From NCBI RefSeq assembly GCF_905171765.1, contig NC_053389.1, positions 216,572,624 through 216,636,623 of the forward strand: a stretch of DNA of 64,000 nt. The letters run 5' to 3'. The stretch is from Bufo bufo. Its lineage: Eukaryota; Chordata; Amphibia; Anura; Bufonidae. The notes beneath the pieces are model-generated. The model was given only the letters and a program-made list of their open reading frames with translations. It searched no databases and was not told where the DNA came from. A program made the translations under genes and the position numbers. This document shows, in pieces, positions 55,240 through 64,000 of the stretch. Each line of letters starts with the position of its first letter. Positions within the stretch are counted from its first letter, which is position 1.

Positions 55240-57830
55240 ATTTGACTGAATGTCGCTGATATTTTGGATGGGCAAACATTATACAGGAGATGTAGCACAG
55301 GTAATGTCGCTGACACCAGCAGCGAAAAAATTACACTGAATGTCACTGATATTTCGGTTGCGCTAACGTTATACTGGAGAAGGAGCGCAGGTAATGTCGC
55401 TGCCACCAGCAGCGAGAAAATTAGACTGAATGTCACTGATATTTAGGATGGGCAAATGTTATACAGGAGATGTAGCACAGGTAATGTCGCTTCCACCAGC
55501 AGCGAGAAAATTAGACTGAACGTCACTGATATTTCAGATGCGCTAACGTTATACAGGAGATGTAGCGCAGGTAATGTCGTTGCCTCCAGCAGCGAAAAAA
55601 TTAGACTGAATGTCACTGATATTTCAGATGCGCTAACGTTATACTGGAGATGTAGCGCAGTTAATGTTGCTGATAGTGTTGAGCGCGAATATTCGAATAT
55701 CAATTTTTTTTTGCGAATATCGTCACTTCGTTAATTCGAGAATATTTCGAATATAGTGCTATAAATTCGATATTTCGAATATTCGTGGTTTTTTTTTTAT
55801 TGTTATATTTTTTTCTTTCCCACTTCCCTAAAGTTGTTCTTACCTGTCCTTAGGATTCCTGACTTCCTGGCTGCTCCAGTCAGTGCCCGTTGCCGCTTCT
55901 GACGACTTCCGTGCTCATGGAGCGTCTCCATCACCATGGGAACGTCTCCATACTAGAATGTACTGTCAGATTTGAGAATTACGTTGAAATAGCAATTCGA
56001 TTAATACAAGTTATAATAATCGAATTGCGATTTCAACTTGTACCTGGTTTACTATGGTTAGCTTGATAGAATTAGCGAATATGGCGAATGTATTCGTCAT
56101 ATTCCTCAAAACGAAGATAACGAAGTATTCTCCATCTTCGTTTTAGCTCCATATTCGTCAACTTCGCTAATTCTAGCAATCAAATAGGAAGGTTGAGTAT
56201 AGAGACAGCTGTGTTTAGTTCGCTATGCGATTATATTACTTTTTTTTTTTATAAATAGAATCATTATAATAATCAAGTATTTAACTATTCAATTTTTTTT
56301 AAAAAAAAGCAAAGTAATATAATCGCATAGCAAATTAAACTTAGCTGTCTCTATAGTCAACTTTCCTATTTGATTGCTAGAACTTGCGAAGTTGACGAAT
56401 AGGTAGCTAAAAACGAAGATGGAGAATACTTCGTTATCTTCGTTGTGAGGAATATGACGAATACATTCATCATATTCGTCATCTTCGCTAATTCTAGATA
56501 TGAAAAAAAAAAACAATAGGAGGGGAGTAGCTTAAGTTAGAATCGCAATACAATAGGAGGGGAGTAGCTTAAGTTAGAATCGCAATACGCGATTATTTAA
56601 ATTGCCTATTAATCGCGATAACTAGAATAATGACGAATATTCGATTTCGACGAATATAAAACAAATATTTTATCGAATATTCGCGAATTTCGACGAAATC
56701 GAATATGGCACCTGCCGCTCATCACTAGTTGCTGACACCAGCAGCGAAAAAATTAAACTGAATGTCACTGATATTTCGGATGCGCTAACATTATACTGGA
56801 GATGTAGTAGAGGTAATGTTTCTGCCACCAGCAGCGAGAAAATTAGACTGAATGTCACTGATATTTAGGATGGTCAAATGTTATACAGGAGATGTAGCAC
56901 AGGTAATGTCGCTGCTACCATCAGCGAAAAAATTAGACTGAATGTCACTGATATTTCGGATGCGCTAAAGTTATACTTGAGATGTAGCGCAGGTAATGTC
57001 GCTGCCACCAGCGGCGCAAAAAGTTGACTGAATGTCACTGATATTTTGGATGGGCTAACGTTCTACTGGAGATGTAGCGCAGGTAATGTCGCTGCCACCC
57101 GCAGCAAAAAAATTAGACTGAATGTCACTGACATTTTGGATGTGCTAACTTTATACTAGAGATGTAGCGCAGGTAATGTCGCTGCCACCAGCAGCCAAAA
57201 AATTTGACTGAATGTCACTGATATTTAGGATGGGCAAACGCTGTACAGGTACAGGAGATGGAGCACAGGTAATGTCGCTGACACCAGCAGCGAAAAAATT
57301 TGACTAAATGTCACTGATATTTCGGATGCGCTAACTTTATACTGGAGATGTAGCGCAGATAATGTTGCTGCCACCAGTGGCGAAAAAAATACAAAGAATG
57401 TCACTGATATTTCTTATGCACTAACGTTATACAGGATATGTAGTGCAAGTAATATCTCTGTCACCAGCGGCGAAAAAATTTGACTGAATGTCACTGATAT
57501 TTCGGATGCGCTAACGTTATACTGGAGACGTAGCGCAGCTAATGTCACTGTTACCAGCAACGAAAAAATTAGACTGAATGTCACTGATATTTCAGATGCG
57601 CTAACGTTATACTGGAGAAGTAGCGCAGGTAATGTCACTGCCACCAGCGGCGAAAAAATTACACTGAATATCACTGATATTTCGGATGCGCTAACGTTAC
57701 ACTGGATATGTGGCGCAGGTAATGTCGCTGTCACCAGCAACGAAAAAATTACACTGAATGTCACTGATATTTCGGATGCGCTAGCGTTATACAGGAGATG
57801 TAGCGCAGGTAATGTCGCGGCTGTAATACA
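55240..57830 (-). repeat. 95-bp-type tandem array in the 5' part of hAT-3
   Basis: Diverged units of about 90-95 bp with GCGCTAACGTTATACTGGAG, TGTAGCGCAGGTAATGTCGC and CACTGATATTTCGGATG, the reverse complement of the hAT-2 array theme. About 17 units, interrupted by a hAT MITE at 55674-56727. Frames of 60-190 codons running through it reflect the repeat period. Confidence 0.85.
55674..56727. mobile_element. AT-rich non-autonomous hAT MITE (1054 bp)
   Basis: Termini TAGTGTTGAGCGCG and, at the right, CGCTCATCACTA, with GTTGCTGA duplicated at 55666-55673 and 56728-56735. The interior is full of CGAATATTCG-type repeats and contains a palindrome with arms of about 175 bp (roughly 56075-56245 and 56310-56500). 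No coding region. Confidence 0.9.
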
Positions 57831-58195
57831 GCGACTAAACAATTGCACGCAATTTAGCGCAGGTTGCGCTAAAAATATATATTGCTGCAAGATACAACAA
57901 TAGTCCTTAAAGGACTTTTGGGTCTCTAGAATAGCACGCAATTTAGTGCAGGTTGCGCTAAAAATATATATTGCTGCCAGACACAACAATAGTCCTTAAA
58001 AGGACTTTTGGGTCTCTAACACCAACCCTGCCTAACAAAAAATAAAATTCAATTTCCTACACTATCTGTCCCTTCTACAGCACAGCTCTCCCTGACTAAC
58101 ACTGAGCCGAATCACGTGTCATCGGGTGCTTTATAGTACCCGATGACGAGTTCCGGCCAGCCAATCACTATAATGCCATTTACCAACATGGCTAC

Positions 58196-59081
58196 TAGTG
58201 ATGAGCGGCAGGTGCAATATTCGAATTCTCGATATTTTGCGAATATTTGGTCGAATATTTGTCATATATTCGCGAATTCGCAAATTCAATATTATTTCTT
58301 GATCGCGAAAAATCAGCAATGTAATATTTGCGTAATGCACGCGAAATACAGGCGTGGGTTACTATAGCTGCATTTTTCAAGCTGCTAGAAGTTTCCTGAG
58401 ACTGGAGAAAATGGTTGGCATAACAGAACATTACAATAGCTTTATATGCAGATAGAGTGCTCCAATATATTTGCGATTGCGAAATCGGCACCAATTATGC
58501 GATTAATTATGCGAATATTTTGGCGCAATACATGCAACTTCACATTTTAACAGATCTGACTACTTATTAGTGATTGGTGCACTTAGTATTGTTGTGAACT
58601 TGTGACATCACAGCACTATGTATGTAGCATGCATGTATGGACAGCAGAATCAGCTACACTATATCACTTTCTAACCTACACTGACTATCTCCCAATAACT
58701 ATCTGTATTATATATATAAGCTAACTAACTAACTAACTAACTATCTAATGTTATCACACAGGAAAGCAGAGAGCACAGCAATAACACTGCTGTCTCTCTC
58801 AGATCTGCAAAATACTGCATACAAGGACTGCTGGGGAGGTTTTTATATAGTAAGGGGTAGGCAACTTTCCTATTGGATCCTAGGGATGTTGCTAAGCTCA
58901 GACAAAGACATTGCAGCCTTCTCATTGGCCCACAAGCAAGAAGGGAGGTTACTGAGGAAAACAAAATCTAGAATATTCGATATTACGAATATATATCACT
59001 ATATTCTAAATATTTGCGAATTCTCGAAGTGCCTATATTCGCGATTAATATTCGTGATTTGAATATTCGCGCCCAACACTA
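58196..59081. mobile_element. Non-autonomous hAT MITE (886 bp)
   Basis: Termini TAGTGATGAGCGGC and, at the right, CGCCCAACACTA, with ATGGCTAC duplicated at 58188-58195 and 59082-59089. AT-rich with CGAATATT motifs near both ends, so it is related in style to the element at 55674. It contains a CTAA microsatellite. No coding region. Confidence 0.9.
58719..58744. repeat. (CTAA)n microsatellite
   Basis: Six consecutive CTAA units, GCTAACTAACTAACTAACTA and onward, inside the 886-bp hAT MITE. Confidence 0.9.
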
Positions 59082-59276
59082 ATGGCTACGGCATTTCAGT
59101 GAGTGGTAGTACTCACCTGTATGTTTATTGGCTACATAGCAGCCAACAAACGTGCGGGGAGGAGACTCGAGCATCGCGCTCTAGCACACACGATATTCGG
59201 CTAAACTCCACGATGTGATGAGCATCGCGATGCTCGAGCCGACTAGTGTTCGGCCTATCATGCTCGATCAACACTA

Positions 59277-61495
59277 GTAAATATTTCAAGAAGTCTCTTG
59301 GTGGTATATTATATTGTTCTATTAGATGGGTAAAATTAACAAAGGTATTGTCATTCCCGAGTTGGGCAATTTTAGTAAGACCTCCAGACTTCCACAATGA
59401 GAGCGATAACTCAGGGATGGCAGTTTCACATATATCTAAGGGAGATTCATATAATTTATGGGGTAATAATGAGATATTATTTGGAATAGAATTCCAAATA
59501 TAAAAAAATGCCTTGAGGGTTAGGAATGAGGTTTGAACTGGGGTCTTAAAAAAGTCCTGAGAAGTCAAATAGTGTGAAAGTGCATGAGTTAGCAAAATGT
59601 GTAATTCAATCTGAACCCATTTCTTAGTGAAGTCTCTAAAGAGAAGAGCTCTCATTTGATCCAAAATTATGGCTTAGTGGTAATGAAGTATAGAGGTTGT
59701 GTTCAGACCTCCTAGTCTAGAATGTAAGATAAGAGTGGAAGTTTTGACTCTGGATCTTCTTTTCCCCCACAAAAAGTGAGTGAGAAGGGAATGCATTTTG
59801 TTAATGTACATTTTAGGAAGGTATATAGAAATATTTCTCAAAATATAGATGATCTTGGGTAGAATTACCATCTTTATAGCTGCTTGTCTACCTAGCCATG
59901 AGAGATGTTGTAGTTTCAGAGAAGATAAGCTTTGTTTAATGGATTCTAATAGGGGGTAAAGTTGTGTTCAAATAGATTAGATGAAGGGTAAGTAAGATTA
60001 ATGCTTAAATAAGGTAGAGATGTTTTAGCTACAGTAAATCCAAATGAGTTTTTAATATGAGAAAGTGGGATTGGAGAGGCCCAAATTAGGAATCTGGGAT
60101 TTAGATATATTTACTTTATAATAAGAAGCTAAACTAAAAGATCTGATAATATTATTAATGGATTCTAATGATACCATAGGATTAGACATGATAATAATTA
60201 CATCATCTGCGAATAGTCCAATGCGAGATCTATAAGACCAGTTTTTATCCCTGATATTAAAGGGGAGGATCTAATATGTTCTGCAAAGGGCTCCATTATT
60301 AAAGCAAAAATAAGGGGGGATAAAGGGCAACCTTGGCGTGTGCCATTGGAAATGGGAAAAGGGGATGAGAGAAATCCTGAAGAATATACTAATGCTGTGG
60401 GTGATGAGTAAAGTGCCATAACAGCTGTTAAAAACAAACCTAAGATGCCAAATTTCACGAGAACAGCCCTAATGTAATCCCAGTGCACCCTATCCATGTC
60501 CAATGATAGAAGCAGAGAAGGCATTTGAGTGGCCCATACCACATCCAACAAATCAATGAATCTTCTCGTTCCATCGGAAAATTGGCGGTTTTTAACAAAG
60601 CCTATTTGGTCGTTATTTATAATATTTGGGAGGATGTCCACTTATCTCGAGACTAATATTTTAGAGTATATTTTTAAATCTGTATTTGGTAAGGAAATTG
60701 GTCTGAAGTTTGAAGGTTTATCTGAAGACTTGCTTGGTTTAGGAAGCTTTATAATTAGAGCTCGGAGCATATCTTCTGGAATATGTCCCATTTGTGTTAT
60801 TCGATGAAAAGTTTGATGCAAATAAGGGGAAAGAATGTGAGCATAATGCTTATAATATTCATTGGTAAGACCATCAGGACCAGGGGTTTTGTTTAGTTTT
60901 AAAGATGAAATAGACTGCATTATTTCACTAGGAGAGATTTCTTTATTGAGAGAGTTTAGTTGTTGAATGGTTACATTGGGGAGAGAAATGGATTCCAGGA
61001 ATCTGTTTATACTCTCAATGTCTGGGTGCGGACCAGGAGAAGATTCACTAAGGTTGTATAAGTCACGATAGTATTTTGCAAACTCTTCAGAGATTAGTTG
61101 AGAACCTTATTGTTCTGTTGGTCATATATAAAGGGAATTCTAGATTTGACTTCTTTAGTTTTAATTCTTCTATCTAGTTGTTTGTTTGCTCTATTCCCTT
61201 GAATATAATGGTGTTCTTTAGTTCTGCGAAGGTGGAAATCATAGTTATTTTGAATTTGTAGGTGTAGGTAGCGTGCATTTTTAAGCCTTAATATGGTATT
61301 ATTCTGAAGTGCTTTGAAATTCCTCTTCTAACCTGTTGATATTTGCTGTTAGGGAGTCAATGATTTCTGATCTTTTCCTTTTTTGAATAGAGGCCATTTT
61401 CAGGAAATTACCTCTTATGAATGCTTTATGTGCACACCATAGAGTAGTGTCGGAAATCATGTTGTTATCATTCAATTGAAAGAATTCCGCTAGAG
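59277..61495 (-). pseudogene. LINE B ORF2, linker, reverse transcriptase and part of the C-terminal region
   Basis: Minus strand, read downward. The end of the endonuclease linker (61495-60930) is followed by [14 protein letters not shown] near 60880, the RT with [12 protein letters not shown] near 60690, the motif-A region near 60510 where about four codons around the first catalytic Asp are missing (LDMDRVHWDY), GTRQGCPLSP near 60330, and FADDV at about 60213-60200, which lies in another frame after a shift near 60225. The C-terminal region follows to 59280, where hAT-3 starts. Multiple defects; dead. It is the same family as the fragment at 1-443. Confidence 0.88.
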
Positions 61496-61499
61496 TTAA

Positions 61500-61971
61500 A
61501 GAGGACCTTTCACCGATTATTACACTATGAACTAACTATACAGACATTTAGAGCGGCGCCCGGGGATCTCACTGCACTTACTATTATCCCTGGACGCCGC
61601 TCCGTTCTCCTGCTATGTCCTCCGGTATCTCCGTTCACTAAGTTATGGTAGGCGGAGTCTGCCCTTGTTCTTCTGTAGCGCTGGCCAATCGGATTGCAGA
61701 GCTCACAGCCTGGGAGAAAATAACCTCCCAGGCTGTGAGCTCTGCGCTGCGATTGGCCAGCGCTAGAGCAGAACAAGGGCAGACTCCGCCTACCATAACT
61801 TAGTGACTGGAATCTCTGCCTACTATAACTTAGTGAGCGGAGATACCGGAGGGCATAGCGGGAGAACGGAGCGGCGCCCGGGGATAATAGTAAGTGCAGT
61901 GAGATCCCCGGGCACCGCTCTCCATGTCTGTATAGTTAGTTCATAGTGTAATAATCGGTGAAAGGTCCTCT
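61500..61971. mobile_element. TTAA-target MITE, T2/Kolobok-like (472 bp)
   Basis: Termini AGAGGACCTTTCACCGATTA and the exact reverse complement; the inverted match continues for about 50 bp. TTAA is duplicated at 61496-61499 and 61972-61975. Inside is a second mirrored pair around CTCCCAGGCTGTGAGCTCTGC. TTAAAGRR-type ends fit Kolobok/T2; piggyBac also uses TTAA but has different ends. It splits the LINE B endonuclease/linker coding region. Confidence 0.88.
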
Positions 61972-61975
61972 TTAA

Positions 61976-62434
61976 TGCATTTTTTTTCTTGAAAGCTAGC
62001 ATTGGTCAAGAGGGAGTTATTTAAACGCCAAGGGGAGGTATAAGGAAAACTAAACTGTTTACATATTTTTAGTGTGATAGGGGCATGATCTGACCAAGTT
62101 ATAGAGAAAATAGAGACTTCAGATGCTTTTTGTAGAAACCATTTGTCAGACATAAATAGATTTATTCTTGAGTGAGATCTGTGAGGGATTGAGAAAAAAG
62201 TAAAGTTTCTTTCATTGACATTCAAGACCCTCCAAATATCAAATAAGCCCTCAGAGCAAAATAGAGTTTGAAGTTTGGAGGTGCCTTCAGTATTTGGAAA
62301 GGGGTTCTTATCTAATATAGGGTCAGGGGTAATTTTTGAGTCTCCACAAATTAAAAGGGAACCTTGTTTAATCTCTGTAATTAGATTTAAAATCTTTCTA
62401 ATGAAATGTATCTGATTTGAGTTGGGGGCATATG
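61976..62434 (-). pseudogene. LINE B ORF2, middle and C-terminal endonuclease
   Basis: Minus-strand frame with YAPNSNQIHF near 62430, LICGDSKITP near 62345 (a degenerate form of the GDFN site), SIPHRSHSRIN near 62180 and the catalytic SDHAPITL near 62090. It is flanked by two insertions, the TA-target element upstream and the TTAA MITE downstream. Confidence 0.88.
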
Positions 62435-62714
62435 CCGTATTTTTCGCCCCATAAGATGCATTTTGTCCCCCCCAAAGTTCCATTATGGAAGAGTTAATTA
62501 GAACCGGAGGACTGGGAAGCGGTGAAGGCTCTGTACTCATCGCTTCCTGGTCCTCGGCTGTGAAGGCTGCACACAGTGTAAGGGCACTCTGTGACCTCAC
62601 GCTGTGCGCGCTAGTTCACAGCACAACCGACAGCAGGAGGAAGCCAGAGCGCGGGCAGTGAGGAGAAGCGGCGTCCAGGAGCAGGAGAGGTAAGTGATTT
62701 TTTTTTCATCTGAA

Positions 62715-62930
62715 GCAATATGGGGCTGATAAAGAGGCAATGGAGGCTTATAAACAGGCAATGGGGCTGATAAAGAGGTAATGCGGGCTTATAAAAAGGC
62801 AATGGGGGCTGATAAAAAGGCAATGGGGCTGATAAAGAGGCAATGGGGGCTTATAAAGATGCAATGGGGGCTGATAAAGAGGCAATGGGGGCTGATAAAA
62901 AGAGGCAATGGGGGCTGAAATGAGAGTAGG
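62715..62930. repeat. About 21-bp minisatellite
   Basis: About ten units of the form CAATGGGGGCTGATAAAGAGG with TTATAAA variants. Minus-strand frames rich in Leu, Pro and Tyr that cross it are repeat artefacts. Confidence 0.88.
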
Positions 62931-62989
62931 GCTAGCCAAAAGAGGCATGGAGGCTAATATGAGACTTGGGGCTGATCAAATGAGGCATG

Positions 62990-63230
62990 GGGGGCTGATT
63001 TGAGACTTGGGGTATGATCTGAGGTCTGAATGGGGTCTTATTTATATTGGGGATCATATCTGAGGTCTGATTGGGGGTCATTCACTTTTGGGTGTGAGCT
63101 GAGGTCTGATTGTGGGTCTGATCTGAGGTCTTATTGGGGTCTTATTAACATTGCGGATCTAATTGGAGCTGTGATCTGATTTCTGATTAACATTGGGGGT
63201 CTGATTGCTGGTCTGACCTGAGGTCTAATG
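62990..63230. repeat. Degenerate GAGGTCTGATTGGGGTCT repeats
   Basis: Loosely repeated phrases such as TGATCTGAGGTCTGATTG and GGGGTCTTATT with variable spacing, in the right half of the TA-target element. Confidence 0.6.
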
Positions 63231-63313
63231 AAAAATATTTTTTTCTTATTGTCCTCCTATAAAAACTAGAAGCGTCTTATGGGCCGGTGCGTCTTATAGG
63301 GCGAAAAATACAG

Positions 63314-63638
63314 TATATTTGCTATAGTGTATATTGCATTATTCAGGGAGCAGACTATAATTATAAATCTGCCATCTTCATGAATTATATGTTTGTGCAT
63401 TTGAAATGCAATATTATGTCTGAATCCCACAGCCACCCTTTTCTTTTTATGAACTGCATGGGAATAATAGATATGAGGAAATATTGAGTTTTGTAGACGG
63501 TGAGCATCAGAGTTATTTAGATGAGTTTCTTGTAAACAAAAAATGGCACAATTCTATTTTATTTATTTCAGCCCAGGTTAGTGATCTTTTAAAAGGGCTG
63601 TTAAGTCCCTTTACATTAAAGTAAGTCTTAATTTCCAT
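63314..63638 (-). pseudogene. LINE B ORF2, N-terminal endonuclease
   Basis: The ATG at 63638-63636 opens the ORF2 frame (MEIKTYFNVKGLNSP), which fits the NVRG start of L1-type endonucleases. Frameshifts follow near the QETH-equivalent site (around 63530) before the frame resumes with SLNNAIYTIANI next to the TA-target element at 63313. Confidence 0.8.
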
Positions 63639-64000
63639 AATGTTTCAAAGAGGGGGGCTGTATCACAGATTGACCTCCATCTACAAGATACCATAAAAAA
63701 TTACCTAAAATTGATAGAACACTGTAATGTACGAGTCCATTGGTCCACAGTGATGGCCTCCGATTGTGTCTTAAGAAGTCTGGAAACTGCCTCTCTCGAC
63801 ATACTAAATCCCTGGGGTCAGGTGTCAGAATCGTGTATGGATATCGACTTTTGTCATGAATGCTAAAAAGAAAAAAAAAGAACAAACAAAACAACAAATT
63901 CCAAAAAAACAAGGAAACGGTTACTTATATTAATCATTTTCATATTAGGGGAGGCGGGAAATATTGGCTAAAGAGCTCTGATGTGAACAAAAAGAGAGCT
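63639..64000 (-). other. LINE B sequence upstream of ORF2
   Basis: AT-rich sequence preceding the ORF2 start on the minus strand, probably the region between ORF1 and ORF2. A 94-codon frame here shows no ORF1 features (no coiled coil, no RRM-like motif). The element continues beyond the window. Confidence 0.55.

Larger units (their letters stand above)
35606..59276 (-). mobile_element. hAT-3: giant member of the hAT-2 family (about 23.7 kb)
   Basis: Minus-strand element. Its 5' terminus at 59276 reads TAGTGTTGATCGAGCA and the next several hundred bases match the hAT-2 leader. Then follow the 95-bp-type array (55240-57830), a broken transposase (52540-55165), and a 41-bp array (35640-52520) about twenty times longer than in hAT-2. 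The 3' tail is lost: the element ends near 35606, matching hAT-2 only to about position 34710. The 8 bp after the 5' terminus (GTAAATAT) do not recur at the other end, consistent with a deletion there. Four MITE-size elements and one larger non-autonomous hAT are nested inside. Confidence 0.88.
57831..59276 (-). other. hAT-3 5' leader
   Basis: Matches the hAT-2 leader at 27263-27700 when reversed, including the CACCCGATGACAC and GCTGCTxAGCAGCCAATAAACxTGC regions. It contains an extra direct duplication of about 90 bp (57845-57925 and 57935-58015, with AGGTTGCGCTAAAAATATAT). A hAT MITE occupies 58196-59081. Confidence 0.8.
62435..63313. mobile_element. Non-autonomous DNA element with TA target (about 879 bp)
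   Basis: Termini CCGTATTTTTCGCCCCATAAG and, reversed at the right, CTGTATTTTTCGCCCTATAAG. The neighbouring LINE B frame (ANIYAPN) implies a TA dinucleotide target in a TATATA run, with one base changed at the left. TA targets are typical of Tc1/mariner, but the superfamily is not certain. It contains a 21-bp minisatellite and a series of TCTGAGGTCTGATTGGGG-like repeats. No transposase. Confidence 0.75.

Noticed and set aside
1..64000. Host genes, tRNA, rRNA or snRNA genes
   Set aside because: I looked for exon-like frames with splice sites and for tRNA A/B-box patterns and found none that I could support; every long frame resolves to a mobile element or repeat.

Overview
This window is a transposon graveyard from a large vertebrate genome. 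An amphibian, probably a frog, fits best: L1/Tx1-type LINEs, vertebrate chromodomain Ty3/gypsy elements, ZBED-type hAT elements, TTAA MITEs with T2/Kolobok-like ends, and many short MITEs with a TAA or TTA target. I find no host gene, no RNA gene, no CRISPR array and no prokaryotic operon. Every long reading frame belongs to a mobile element or is a by-product of tandem repeats.

Layout. Positions 1-443 hold a fragment of LINE ORF2. 444-732 are ends of TTAA-type MITEs. 733 to about 5.9 kb is a decayed hAT element (hAT-1) whose transposase is interrupted by a 717-bp palindromic element (4455-5171). 5.9-6.6 kb holds a foldback MITE and another MITE end. 6634-24472 is a LINE (LINE A, minus strand) split inside its endonuclease by a chromodomain gypsy element (Gypsy A, 10750-23942). 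Gypsy A is itself split inside pol by a second gypsy element (Gypsy B, 13648-21555). 24.5-26.3 kb is MITEs plus the only sequence I cannot assign. 26350 to the window end is a second LINE (LINE B, minus strand) spread over about 37.6 kb by nested insertions: a MITE (26499-27005), a complete hAT (hAT-2, 27263-35259), a very large member of the same hAT family in the opposite orientation (hAT-3, 35606-59276), a TTAA MITE (61500-61971) and a TA-target element (62435-63313).

The nesting can be read directly from target-site duplications: CATGA for Gypsy A, GTTA for Gypsy B, ATACT for the palindrome, GTTGTAAT for hAT-2, CTCTAAAA, GTTGCTGA and ATGGCTAC for three small hAT elements inside hAT-3, TAA for three MITEs and TTAA for one. 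Gypsy B is the youngest large element: its two LTRs are both 901 bp and I noticed four differences between them.

The most striking feature is satellite birth inside a transposon. hAT-2 carries about 18 copies of a 41-bp repeat downstream of its transposase. In hAT-3 the same repeat has grown to about 14 kb (roughly 345 copies), with higher-order duplications (about 1.5 kb and 9.6 kb) that copied an inserted MITE together with its flanks. A second, 95-bp repeat upstream of the transposase has also grown in blocks. Five different minisatellites occur inside DNA transposons in this one window.
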